NCBI GenBank assembly: GCA_028288505.1
Contig: JAQBNN010000114.1
Location: 1 to 51,894 of the forward strand
Direction: 5' to 3'
Length of the DNA: 51,894 nucleotides
Source: Segetibacter sp.
Lineage (GTDB): Bacteria > Bacteroidota > Bacteroidia > Chitinophagales > Chitinophagaceae
The position numbers were made by a program, and so were the translations under genes. Under the pieces are notes generated by a model. That model saw only the letters and a list, made by a program, of their open reading frames with translations. It did not search any database and had not been told where the DNA came from. This document shows positions 42,020 to 50,584 of the stretch, in pieces. Each line of letters begins with the position of its first letter. Within the stretch, counting starts at the first letter, position 1.

Positions 42020-44137
42020 ATGAAAAACCTTTTTCTAATTGCATGTACCATGCTGGTGCTAGGGTCATGCCAAAAAACAATTGATGAAGTAGTTGCTTCT
42101 CCTACAGGAAAAATACTTCCAGAAGCAACTGCTCCATCATCTTCTTCAATCGAAAATCTGGGTCATGTTTTTACAGGTACAAATGTTTCGTGGAAGTTAC
42201 ACCCGCTTGATGCAAACAACCAGCCTTTATTTACTAATGCTCCTGGGCAACAAGGCGGGCACAGTTTGTTAATGATTGATAATGGTGATGTTGATGGTAA
42301 CACTCCTATTACTGCATTAAAATTTGTTTCAGTTAATTTTCAAAACTTTACGTCTAAAGTTATTCCTGTAAGAAAGGCTGATGGCAGCGCAGTAACTTAT
42401 TCAATGGGAAGAATTGTTCGTTACATTTTTGGAATGGACAAGAAGTTTTACCTGGCTACTGAAGGTTCTCCTGCAGGTGGAGGTCATCTTATACAATACG
42501 ATCCAAATACCCAGACAGCTATCGATCTTGGTAAGCCTTTTAAAAAGAACGGTTACTATCTTGATATATTTTCATTAAACGTGGGTACCGATGGTGCTTT
42601 GTTCGCTGGTTCTTTTGGTGGCGATGGTGAGGTAATGACACTGCGTTATAAAGATGGTGTGATGGATGTAAACAGTACTCCATTAGATAACACTTCGCGT
42701 TATGTAGTGCATGTTAGCGGCGACAGTCGTTATACTTATGCTGTGTGTGGAAAGAACAACTGGTTTCTTTATGCTATTGATCGTACTAATGGTGAAAAGA
42801 AACTATTAATGTCTCATGCAGGAAGCAGTGCTCCAATCGAGCTTTCAACTAATACAGATGCTGCTTATGCACAAACCGGCCCTACACATTATAAGTTAAC
42901 CGGCTTTACTGCTACATCTCTTGGTGCATATAACAGGCCTGCTTCCAATCGTGTTTACCATGTTCCATACCAACTAGGCGATAAATCATGTCCATCAGTT
43001 TATTGGGACGGTATAGATAAAAAATTGCATTACAAATTGTCTTCTGGCGCCAATGGCACTATTGATGTAGACGATATTGAAGAAGACGTATACCCTACTT
43101 CAATAATGATGGCTGCTAATAATAGAATTTATATTGGTGGTGGTAAGCAAGGTTCGTTGGCTACCTATACATCAGGTATAGGTTTTCAAAAGTTAGGTAG
43201 AACAAGTATGGAAGTTTACACAATGGCTGCCAATCCAAACACTGCTGCAGGCGTTAACAATATCTTTGTAGCAGGCTATCCAAAAGGCACTTTACTTCAA
43301 TACAACCCAACTCAAAACTGGACCGCTGATGCAACTGGTTTTTATAGCGCAAATGGCGGTTTTGCTACTACATCAACAAACCCTAAGCAGCTGGCGATGT
43401 TTCAAAATGCTGATGGTGCTGGTGTCAACGGTTCAATGGTAATTGTGGGGATGGTACACACTACCAATGGTTATGTAATTACTGGTGGCAACAACGACAG
43501 GATTACCGCCTCCTCTGGCCGCGAGCTTAGCATGGGTAGTTACAAAAATGGTCTTGTAAGAAATATATGGAGAGCTGAATTTGCTAATTACGAGTTTCAA
43601 TCTATTACACTTAATAAAGATGGTAAGACAGCTATCATAGGTGCAAAGCCAAAATCAGGTACAGCAACTAAGCTTTTTAAATACGACCCTGAAACAAACA
43701 GTGTTACTGATGTATATGATTTGCAACTATGGGGCGAGGTAGATTACAAAATTCAATCCCTTACTAACGATTTGTTGGTAGGTTATTGCGATCACTCTCT
43801 GTTTATATACGACCTTGTTTCAAAGAAAATCATTTCACGCCAGGATCTTACTCCCGGTGAAAGGATCTTTACAATGGGTATCAATCCACTAAACAACGAA
43901 GTTTTTGTAACACACATGTACCGTTTAGCTACCAACTTTAGAATTATAAAATATAAATACAACTTAGACGATAAATCTAACATTGGCGCACAAAGCACAG
44001 TCGTTACAGAATTACAAGACAAGGATTTAAACGAACGCAGCAAGCCTTGCAACATGTTATTCGCTCCAATAGGTGCTAGCGGTATTAGCGATCTTTATAT
44101 CTCAGGTTTAAATTCACTATACAGGTTAAAGGTTTAA
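42020..44137 (+). CDS. Large lipoprotein of unknown function, beta-propeller-like
   Basis: The 705-residue protein has a lipoprotein signal ending LVLGSC (Cys17). The rest is beta-rich, with recurring units that contain aromatic-Asp patterns such as LIQYDPNT, LLQYNPTQ, LFKYDPETNSVTD and LFIYDLVSKK, which suggest a seven- or eight-bladed propeller resembling WD40-like or YVTN-type surface proteins. I do not recognise the family. It stands alone and is followed directly by the four-unit terminator-like array. Confidence 0.7.
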   Translation: MKNLFLIACTMLVLGSCQKTIDEVVASPTGKILPEATAPSSSSIENLGHVFTGTNVSWKLHPLDANNQPLFTNAPGQQGGHSLLMIDNGDVDGNTPITALKFVSVNFQNFTSKVIPVRKADGSAVTYSMGRIVRYIFGMDKKFYLATEGSPAGGGHLIQYDPNTQTAIDLGKPFKKNGYYLDIFSLNVGTDGALFAGSFGGDGEVMTLRYKDGVMDVNSTPLDNTSRYVVHVSGDSRYTYAVCGKNNWFLYAIDRTNGEKKLLMSHAGSSAPIELSTNTDAAYAQTGPTHYKLTGFTATSLGAYNRPASNRVYHVPYQLGDKSCPSVYWDGIDKKLHYKLSSGANGTIDVDDIEEDVYPTSIMMAANNRIYIGGGKQGSLATYTSGIGFQKLGRTSMEVYTMAANPNTAAGVNNIFVAGYPKGTLLQYNPTQNWTADATGFYSANGGFATTSTNPKQLAMFQNADGAGVNGSMVIVGMVHTTNGYVITGGNNDRITASSGRELSMGSYKNGLVRNIWRAEFANYEFQSITLNKDGKTAIIGAKPKSGTATKLFKYDPETNSVTDVYDLQLWGEVDYKIQSLTNDLLVGYCDHSLFIYDLVSKKIISRQDLTPGERIFTMGINPLNNEVFVTHMYRLATNFRIIKYKYNLDDKSNIGAQSTVVTELQDKDLNERSKPCNMLFAPIGASGISDLYISGLNSLYRLKV

Positions 44138-44147
44138 TTCAACAAAA

Positions 44148-44200
44148 TTCATAGGGTACGGATTAATTGGAACCAGGCTTTTCCCCCGGGCAGCCTATTT
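44148..44200 (+). ncRNA. Terminator-like array unit 1
   Basis: Box TTCATAGGGTACGGATTAAT, then a hairpin with arms AGGCT/AGCCT and a C-rich loop, then TATTTA. It has the weakest stem of the four units. It starts 11 bp after the stop codon of the 705-aa gene. The call as RNA is inference. Confidence 0.5.
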
Positions 44201-44268
44201 ACTCTTGTAAATACTAACAAAGCCTCTACCCAGTAATATTCAATTTAATATCAATAGGCACAAAATAT

Positions 44269-44327
44269 TTTCATAGGGTACGGATTAATAGGAACGAGGC
44301 TGTTCCCCCCCGGAGCAGCCTTTATTT
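44269..44327 (+). ncRNA. Terminator-like array unit 2
   Basis: The same box (TTTCATAGGGTACGGATTAA), then AGGCTGTTCC-CCCCC-GGAGCAGCCT, ten pairs with one G-T, then TTTATTT. It starts 121 bp after unit 1. Confidence 0.6.
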
Positions 44328-44390
44328 ATAACCTTCTTATATTTCTATCCAGGCCAAAAGAATAATAAAAGACGTAATAGCACAAAAAGT

Positions 44391-44450
44391 TTTTATAGGG
44401 TACGGATTATAGGAGCGGGCTGTTCCTTTTGGAACGGCCTTATTTTTATT
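44391..44450 (+). ncRNA. Terminator-like array unit 3
   Basis: Box TTTTATAGGGTACGGATTAT, then GGCTGTTCC-TTTT-GGAACGGCC, nine pairs with one T-G, then TTATTTTT. It starts 122 bp after unit 2. Confidence 0.62.
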
Positions 44451-44467
44451 CGCAATCCCACAAGAAT

Positions 44468-44530
44468 TTTCATAGGGTACGGATTATAGGAAAAGGGCTG
44501 TTCTTTCTAGAACGGCCCTCTATTTTTTAT
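44468..44530 (+). ncRNA. Terminator-like array unit 4
   Basis: Box TTTCATAGGGTACGGATTAT, then GGGCTGTTCT-TTCT-AGAACGGCCC, ten pairs with one T-G, then a run TATTTTTTA. It starts 77 bp after unit 3; the spacer before it is only 17 bp, too short for its own promoter. Confidence 0.62.
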
Positions 44531-44600
44531 GCATTACTGTATAAAGAATAATCCTATAAGAAGAATTTATGTACCCGACTATACAATATCAATTAAACAT

Positions 44601-44621
44601 CCTTGCGTCGCACTCCTGTAC
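44601..44621 (+). repeat. Intergenic dyad repeat, variant A, + orientation
   Basis: AATTAAACAT then CCTTGCGTCGC-ACTCCTGTAC, two bases off the consensus. It follows the tandem array. Confidence 0.75.
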
Positions 44622-44804
44622 TGCAAATCTTTATTTAACACCTAAAATAATCGCCGTATACCTTACCTGTAACAACACCTTCATTAGGTCAAACCTTACA
44701 TTAAGAAATAGCTTTTAATGGGCTGCAGCAAAAACCAATACAAACTTTTTAAGTAAAACTAAAGGGCGCGAAGGTTGAACTATACAATCTAAAAGGTAAT
44801 CATC

Positions 44805-44812
44805 TACTTTTG
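44805..44812 (+). promoter_or_regulatory. Candidate -7 element of the aminotransferase gene
   Basis: TACTTTTG ends 16 bp before the GTG start at 44829. No matching -33 element at 19-21 bp. Confidence 0.4.
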
Positions 44813-44828
44813 AAAAAAAGCAACAGCA

Positions 44829-45977
44829 GTGATTATACAAAGCAAACTTCCCGAGGTAGGCACAACTATTTTTGCCGTAATGAGCCAACTGGCTACAGAA
44901 AATAAAGCCATCAACCTTGGCCAGGGCTTTCCCGATTATATGATGAGTGAAGAGCTAACCTCTTTAGTAGACCATGCTATGAAAAACGGGATGAACCAAT
45001 ATGCTCCTATGCCCGGCCTGCTCTCGTTACGAGAAATGCTTGCACAAAAAGTAGAGAAGCTTTATAACAATAAAATAGATCCAGAAACAGACATCACTAT
45101 AACACCAGGTGGCACCTACGCTATTTATACCGCTCTTACTACAGTTATAAATCCCGGTGATGAAGTAATTGTTTTTGAACCCTGTTACGACAGCTATATT
45201 CCAAACATTGAAATCAATGGCGGAAGGGCCGTAACAATTTCTCTCGATTTTCCTAATTACAATATTCCCTGGGACGAGGTTAGAAGCAAGATCACTTCGC
45301 GTACAAAAATGATCATGATTAATAGCCCGCACAACCCAACCGGAAGTGTATTAAGCGAAACCGATATTGAAGAATTACGGAAGACAGTAGAAGGAACAGG
45401 CATATTTTTATTAAGCGATGAAGTTTATGAGCATCTCATTTTCGACGGTCTGCCACACCTTAGCATACTGCGTTATCCTGACCTCATGCAGAGAAGTTTC
45501 GTGTGCTTCTCTTTCGGTAAAACCTATAACTGCACCGGCTGGAAATCAGGTTATTGTATTTCGACACCAGCTTTAATGAAAGAGTTTAAAAAAGTACACC
45601 AGTTTAATGCGTTCTGTTGTTTTACCCCAACCCAGGTTGCACTTGCTGAATACTTAAAGAATGAAGAAGCTTATTTAACCGTAGGTACCTTCATGCAGCA
45701 AAAGCGCGATTATTTTCAACAGTTGATGGAGCTAACGCCATTTAAACCCTTAGCAAGCCACGGTAGTTATTTCCAGTGTTACAGTTATGCTGGGTTAAGT
45801 GAAGAGAATGACCTTGAACTGGCCCAAAGAATTACCAGGGAAAATAAAGTAGCCACAATACCTGTAAGTGCTTTTTACAAATACGCGGAAGATAACAAGG
45901 TGCTCCGCTTTTGTTTCTCAAAAAAAGAGGAAACACTCGAGGAAGCCGTTGAAAGGCTGAAAGAAATAAAGTTTTAG
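44829..45977 (+). CDS. Methionine-type class I aminotransferase (YbdL/KAT-like)
   Basis: A 382-residue PLP enzyme of fold type I. The start is a GTG. The PLP lysine is K231 in SFGKTYNCTGWKSGY, the form seen in E. coli YbdL methionine aminotransferase and in kynurenine aminotransferases. NSPHNPTG and SDEVYEHLIF supply the Asn, Asp and Tyr that hold PLP, and LRFCFSK the substrate-binding Arg. Likely roles are the last step of methionine salvage or transamination of methionine and aromatic amino acids. Confidence 0.85.
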   Translation: MIIQSKLPEVGTTIFAVMSQLATENKAINLGQGFPDYMMSEELTSLVDHAMKNGMNQYAPMPGLLSLREMLAQKVEKLYNNKIDPETDITITPGGTYAIYTALTTVINPGDEVIVFEPCYDSYIPNIEINGGRAVTISLDFPNYNIPWDEVRSKITSRTKMIMINSPHNPTGSVLSETDIEELRKTVEGTGIFLLSDEVYEHLIFDGLPHLSILRYPDLMQRSFVCFSFGKTYNCTGWKSGYCISTPALMKEFKKVHQFNAFCCFTPTQVALAEYLKNEEAYLTVGTFMQQKRDYFQQLMELTPFKPLASHGSYFQCYSYAGLSEENDLELAQRITRENKVATIPVSAFYKYAEDNKVLRFCFSKKEETLEEAVERLKEIKF

Positions 45978-45982
45978 AAAAA

Positions 45983-46014
45983 AAAAGACCGGCGAAAAAG
46001 CTGGTCTTTTTTGT
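45983..46014 (+). terminator. Intrinsic terminator of the aminotransferase gene
   Basis: Arms AAAAGACCGGC and GCTGGTCTTTT with a six-base loop, followed by TTGTTTTT. Runs of A before the stem make it potentially bidirectional. Confidence 0.82.
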
Positions 46015-46295
46015 TTTTAGTTGGGCATCCTTTAGGGTTATAAAGGAGGTATGGTGAATTCTAAGTATTAGGTTGAATACTTTTGAATTCTTATTACTTA
46101 CAGTAACAAGAAGTTTTTGGGGTAAGGGTCGAACAAGTGTTTAGGAAAGTAAAAAGAGGTTCGTATTACTGGTGTAAAGGTAACACCAGGCCAGCTGGTA
46201 TACTATTAAACTTATATTAAAGGAGCTTAAAATCAATTTGTTAGTTTTAATCCTGCTTTTATCTCCATTTAAAATCCAGGAGCTTTTCTATAATC

Positions 46296-46303
46296 TACTT
46301 TTG
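46296..46303 (+). promoter_or_regulatory. Isolated candidate -7 element
   Basis: TACTTTTG, 352 bp before the padR ATG, with no convincing -33 element. It might start a long padR leader or a separate RNA. Confidence 0.25.
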
Positions 46304-46537
46304 CTCCGTTCATCCTTCTATTTTACCACTCTTTTATTTTATGCAAGATTATTTATTGAGCATAAAAGAAGTAAACGTAGTGATACCAAGGGTTTCTTGC
46401 TATCCTTATTATTAGTTACTGCCTGCTACTGGAAAAAAAAAGGTACTGTGTGTTGCATAGTACTAATAAAATGTCTTTCTTTGTGTAGACAAAGTGGTAA
46501 TAGAACGATTGAACCTGCAGATGAATTAAGGTAAAAC

Positions 46538-46558
46538 GTACATGTGAGTGACACAACG
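46538..46558 (-). repeat. Intergenic dyad repeat, variant B, - orientation
   Basis: GTACATGTGAG-TGACACAACG then ATGATGACC. It lies 97 bp before padR. Confidence 0.8.
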
Positions 46559-46654
46559 ATGATGACCTTAGAACCAATGTTAGCTAAATAAATTAAACAT
46601 ACGGCCTGCCATCTTTTTACTTAGGCAAACAGGTGACAGGCAAAAACTACGGAA

Positions 46655-47014
46655 ATGAATATAGATAACACACAGAGCCAGATGCGAAAGGGGGTATTGG
46701 AGTTTTGCATTTTGTCTATTATACGACAGGGGGAGGTTTACCCGAGTGATATAGTTGAGAAGATGAAAGCAGCCAACCTTAATATACTGGAAGGCACCCT
46801 TTACCCACTGCTAACCCGATTAAAAAATGCTGACCTGCTTACTTACCGCTGGGTTGAAAGTAACAGCGGCCCTCCAAGGAAATATTTCTGTATGACTGAA
46901 AAGGGATTGGCCTTCTACCATGAACTGGAAGATACCTGGAACGAACTGGCAAACGCAGTAAATAAGCTAACAGCAAAATCAGAAAATACAGAAATAAACC
47001 AAAACCAACTTTAA
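46655..47014 (+). CDS. PadR-family transcriptional regulator
   Basis: A 119-residue winged-helix regulator: FCILSIIRQGEVYPSDIVEKM, then the recognition part LEGTLYPLLTRLKNADLLTYRW and the wing GPPRKYFCMTEKG. It has only a short C-terminal helix, so it belongs to the short PadR group. The PspC-domain gene starts 57 bp later on the same strand, a pairing common in Bacteroidota; PadR probably controls it. Confidence 0.9.
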   Translation: MNIDNTQSQMRKGVLEFCILSIIRQGEVYPSDIVEKMKAANLNILEGTLYPLLTRLKNADLLTYRWVESNSGPPRKYFCMTEKGLAFYHELEDTWNELANAVNKLTAKSENTEINQNQL

Positions 47015-47071
47015 CCAACCAAGGCTGAAGATGAAACTGAAGGGTTCATTGGAAGCACAAAAAAATAAATC

Positions 47072-49345
47072 ATGAAAAAGGTAATCAATATAAACTTTCA
47101 GGGCAGGGTGATCCCCATAGAGGAGACTGCTTACGACATGCTGAAGCAGTATGTGGAGAGCCTGAGACGATTTTTTGCCACTGAAGAAGGACGGGACGAA
47201 ATTATAAATGACATTGAAGGACGTATAGCTGAACTTTTTGGCGAAACATTGAAAAAAGGCAGCATCTGCATTACTGATGAGGATGTGAAAACGATTATAA
47301 ACAGCATGGGCCGTCCTGAAGACTTTGAGGCTGAAGAGGGCAATGTAAAAAGCCAGCTTGGTGCCGAAAGTAATTCTTACAACCAGCAGAAAACCTATTC
47401 ATCATCGTTTGCAGAGGCGCATCGCCGGTTGTACAGGGATGAAAGCCATAAGCTTTTTGGTGGTGTGTGTAGCGGTATTGCCAACTACTTCTCCATCGAT
47501 CCAATTATTGTACGGATACTGTTCGTGCTTTTTGTAGGCATCACTTTCATTCCATACTTTATATTATGGATCGCTGTCCCAGGTACGTCGTCAGCGGTGA
47601 TAGGCTCTCAAAGAAAGCGCTTGTTCAGGGATCCTGATACCAAATTAATTGGTGGTGTTTGTAGCGGTTTAGCACAGTACTTTAATGTCGCCATCTGGAT
47701 ACCGAGGATCTTGTTCCTGATACCTTTCTTCTCATTTGTTTTTCGTTGGGGACATTGGGGATGGTGGGATTTCCCCCATTTCTTAAGCTTCACTTTTAGC
47801 CCGGGTGCTGTGTTCGTATACATTATTCTATGGCTGGTATTACCAGAAGCAAAGAGTGCTGCTGATAAGTTGGAAATGAAAGGCGAGAAAGTTGATTTGA
47901 ATAATATCAGGTCCACTATACAGGGAGATATGACCGGTTTTAAAGATCGTGCGCAGCAATTTGGCTCGGAGCTAAAAGAAAAGGCACAACAGTTTGGCGA
48001 TAATTTCAATAACCAGTTTGGCGGTGCTGCAGCTGCTTCAACACCAGGAGCAACTACCTCTACAACTGCCAGAGGCGGTGTTTACGGCCAGGACTTTACC
48101 AGTGATGCAACCATGACTGCAGCCAGGAAAGGTGGAAGCAGGGTTGGTGAAGTAATCACTGTTATCGCTAAGATCTTTGCTTACTTCATCCTCGGATCAA
48201 TATTGTTAGGAATTGTAGGTGGCCTGTTTTCAATAGGCGTGGTACTTACAGGATTGTTACCCGCATACTCGTACGTCCTAGACGATGGCAAAGAACAGCT
48301 TTTGGCCTGGGGAGCGCTTATCCTATTCATATGGGTGCCGGTTATTGCGATTGTTACCTGGATAATCAGGAGGATAGCTCGTAAAAAAGGAAGCAGCAAC
48401 CTAATTCGTTCAACATTTGCCTCGTTGTGGTTAATAGGCTTAGTATGTTTTATCAGCCTTATCGTAAGCATCAGGAACGATTTCAGGTATAGGAATACAC
48501 CGGTTGAGCAAAACGTACCACTAACTAACCCCGGAATTGATAAATTGGAAATTAAAGCGGTGCCATTCGGTAAATATTATTCTAACAATTGGCTACGCCT
48601 CGAACCATTTGCATCGTTTGATGAAGACACAGTATATGTAAGAAACATCAGGTTAAGAGTGGTGAAATCCACTACAGACAGCTTCCAGGTATTGATGGTA
48701 AAAATGGCAAATGGCAGAACTAAAGCTGCGGCAGAAAACATGGTTGCTAACATGAATTTCAATATTGCGCAAAAAGACTCAGTGCTGATGTTAGACAAGG
48801 GCCTGGCAGTAACCCAGCAGGACAAATTCCGCAACCAGCAAGTAATTGTTACCGTGGCAGTACCAGTAGGCAAGAGGATCTATATAAACGAAAATATAGG
48901 ATGGGGTGAAAACGTAAGAGTTGATTTTGGACGCAACGATGATTATTGGGATTGGGAAAACAACATGGAAACCATTTCATTAAAATGGAGGCATAATGTA
49001 GAATATGTAATGACCGAAAAAGGCCTCGAAAGAGTAAAGAAACCTTTTGATGACAATACAGGCCCGGATAATGGCGAAAACGAGGATAACAATGATGATA
49101 TTGATGCAATAGAAGAGTTCAGGAAAAGCCGCGAGCAGATTGAGCAGGAAAGACAAAATAAACTGCGAGAGCTCGAGGAGATAGACAGGGAGCTGCAAAG
49201 AACAACTGATAGTACCCGTTACCGTTATCAGCCTGCCGTTCCTAAAAAAGATACTGCTCGCCCAGCCAGGTTAAGGGCTCAGACAAAAACTACCGACGAT
49301 TTTTCTGCTGGCATCAACGATGTACTAATGATAAAGTTCTTATAA
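47072..49345 (+). CDS. Membrane protein with two tandem PspC domains
   Basis: A 757-residue protein, probably for envelope stress. The N-terminal 90 residues (MKKVININFQGRVIPIEETAYD...) are the soluble head found on Bacteroidota PspC proteins. Two PspC domains follow: about 113-176 (RLYRDESHKLFGGVCSGIANYF) and 186-268 (RLFRDPDTKLIGGVCSGLAQYF). Then come a helical/low-complexity linker, three further membrane helices (about 365-480), a DUF-like beta domain and a charged coiled coil near 680-715 (SREQIEQERQNKLRELEEI). PspC in other phyla binds and relays the phage-shock signal. Confidence 0.85.
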   Translation: MKKVININFQGRVIPIEETAYDMLKQYVESLRRFFATEEGRDEIINDIEGRIAELFGETLKKGSICITDEDVKTIINSMGRPEDFEAEEGNVKSQLGAESNSYNQQKTYSSSFAEAHRRLYRDESHKLFGGVCSGIANYFSIDPIIVRILFVLFVGITFIPYFILWIAVPGTSSAVIGSQRKRLFRDPDTKLIGGVCSGLAQYFNVAIWIPRILFLIPFFSFVFRWGHWGWWDFPHFLSFTFSPGAVFVYIILWLVLPEAKSAADKLEMKGEKVDLNNIRSTIQGDMTGFKDRAQQFGSELKEKAQQFGDNFNNQFGGAAAASTPGATTSTTARGGVYGQDFTSDATMTAARKGGSRVGEVITVIAKIFAYFILGSILLGIVGGLFSIGVVLTGLLPAYSYVLDDGKEQLLAWGALILFIWVPVIAIVTWIIRRIARKKGSSNLIRSTFASLWLIGLVCFISLIVSIRNDFRYRNTPVEQNVPLTNPGIDKLEIKAVPFGKYYSNNWLRLEPFASFDEDTVYVRNIRLRVVKSTTDSFQVLMVKMANGRTKAAAENMVANMNFNIAQKDSVLMLDKGLAVTQQDKFRNQQVIVTVAVPVGKRIYINENIGWGENVRVDFGRNDDYWDWENNMETISLKWRHNVEYVMTEKGLERVKKPFDDNTGPDNGENEDNNDDIDAIEEFRKSREQIEQERQNKLRELEEIDRELQRTTDSTRYRYQPAVPKKDTARPARLRAQTKTTDDFSAGINDVLMIKFL

Positions 49346-49426
49346 ACTCGGTTGAAGTTGGGAATAAGGGCTTGTTTAATTCTTTAAGCGGGCCCTCCCT
49401 TCTTTTTAAAACCGATACCGCTAAGA

Positions 49427-49900
49427 TTAACTGACTAGTTCGCTGTCTTCAACCAACGCTTCAAAGTAAACCGGGTTTAACTGGTGCCACTTTTCTTCAA
49501 GTATTGCTGCAAATGTTTCAAAGTAAACAATCACATCTTCCCGTACATTTTTCTTAAGCCACCTAAATCCTCCCGGCAATCTTTTCAAAACTGCCTTATC
49601 CTCCAGGTACTCAAGGTTGTGAATATCAGTAGGAGTTAAACCAATATTTTCCAGTGCCGAAATAAGCATATTAACCGGCGCATTTGTTACAGCACAATAG
49701 TCTTCCGCTAACTCCGTCCACTCTCCAATTCCTGTATGTGCGTAAGACAGGATCTCTTCTTTTGAAATATTTGTAACGACTTGTAGCAGGTTGCCGCAGT
49801 TACAACTTCCATGGTTGCCCCAGGCGTAATGTGCGCCGTTTTTCAATCTTTCTGCAGTCGTTCTTAAAGCATTAATCAGGTCTGGATTAGGATGTGCCAT
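49427..49900 (-). CDS. Uncharacterised protein with HGSCNCGN motif
   Basis: A 157-residue soluble protein, acidic towards the C-terminus. The segment WGNHGSCNCGNLLQ (about 27-40) has two Cys and a His close together and could bind a metal, and GGFRWLKKNVREDVIVYFETFAAIL forms long helices. No signal peptide. I do not recognise the family. It is transcribed on its own. Confidence 0.6.
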   Translation of the reverse strand: MAHPNPDLINALRTTAERLKNGAHYAWGNHGSCNCGNLLQVVTNISKEEILSYAHTGIGEWTELAEDYCAVTNAPVNMLISALENIGLTPTDIHNLEYLEDKAVLKRLPGGFRWLKKNVREDVIVYFETFAAILEEKWHQLNPVYFEALVEDSELVS

Positions 49901-50024
49901 AACATTATTGATAGATGTAGAGTCAACAAAACCTACACCAAATCGTTTACTAGCTTACTAGTTTTTATCATAAAAACTTTCGAACGGACTTTTGGGTTTC
50001 CAGCTTGGCATTACATGGCGACAT

Positions 50025-50045
50025 CGTTGTGTCACTCACTTGTAC
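50025..50045 (+). repeat. Intergenic dyad repeat, variant B, + orientation
   Basis: TTACATGGCGACAT (type-2 flank) then CGTTGTGTCAC-TCACTTGTAC. It lies upstream of the 157-aa gene. Confidence 0.85.
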
Positions 50046-50152
50046 CGCATAGCAATATGCATCTTAAATGCTCGTGAATTTTCTAATCGCTTCTAAAGCA
50101 AGAACAACACTATACAGTTGTGTCAACACGAATAGGTCGGCGGCGTTAGAAA

Positions 50153-50584
50153 CTATTTGTAGCTCCTATGTTTTTTCTTTTTACTAATTAAAGCATCAAT
50201 TGAGAAAGCCCCTGGTCCTGTAACAGCGAGAGTAATATAGATTAAGATGTAAAGTACGGCCAGCTCTTTTTTAGCAAATGGATCGGCCGCATGAGAGATA
50301 AACGTGGCAACCATCATTGTAATTATAAGTGGAATAACGGCAAAGCGGGTACCCAACCCAACAATGATGAGCATTGAACAAATAGCCTCAGCAAACACGG
50401 CAAGGCCGAGGGAAACACCTGCTCCCAAACCAATAGGGTCAGCAAATTGTATATTACCAGCCATAAATTTAGATAACTTAGGAAGGCCGTGGCTAAGCAT
50501 TGTTGCTCCAACACTTAGCCGTAATACTAGAAGCCAGAGATTTAGTAAGGCGTTATTAATGTTTGTAGAAAACAGGGTTTTCAT
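50153..50584 (-). CDS. DoxX-family membrane protein
   Basis: A 143-residue protein with four helices: LRLSVGATMLSHGLPKL, GVSLGLAVFAEAICSMLIIVGLGTR, IPLIITMMVATFISHAADPF and LAVLYILIYITLAVTGPGAFSIDAL, the usual DoxX pattern. The family includes quinol oxidase subunits and proteins linked to redox stress; the exact role is not fixed by sequence. Single gene. Confidence 0.85.
   Translation of the reverse strand: MKTLFSTNINNALLNLWLLVLRLSVGATMLSHGLPKLSKFMAGNIQFADPIGLGAGVSLGLAVFAEAICSMLIIVGLGTRFAVIPLIITMMVATFISHAADPFAKKELAVLYILIYITLAVTGPGAFSIDALISKKKKHRSYK

Larger units (their letters stand above)
44138..44828. other. Intergenic region with tandem structured array
   Basis: A 691-bp gap: four terminator-like units (44148-44530), a dyad repeat (44601) and a candidate -7 element (44805). 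No gene seen. Confidence 0.7.
45978..46654. other. Long intergenic region before padR
   Basis: Holds a terminator (45983-46014), a TACTTTTG element (46296-46303) with nothing obvious downstream, and one dyad repeat (46538). Short frames in it start with TTG and have skewed composition; I do not trust them. An unannotated small RNA starting near 46310 is possible. Confidence 0.45.

Noticed and set aside
44148-44530. Tandem units as a CRISPR array or integron attC array
   Set aside because: Unit spacing is uneven, spacers are not uniform in length, there is no cas or integrase gene, and the units end in terminator-like T tracts.
46238-46534. 98-codon open frame before padR
   Set aside because: It needs a TTG start, has a Leu/Cys/Lys-skewed composition, and reads into the dyad repeat region; no family resemblance.
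48930-48941. GACGCAACGATG inside the PspC gene, matching part of the repeat core
   Set aside because: It codes for part of a conserved-looking FGRNDDYW stretch and lacks the GTACAAG end; a chance 12-mer match.
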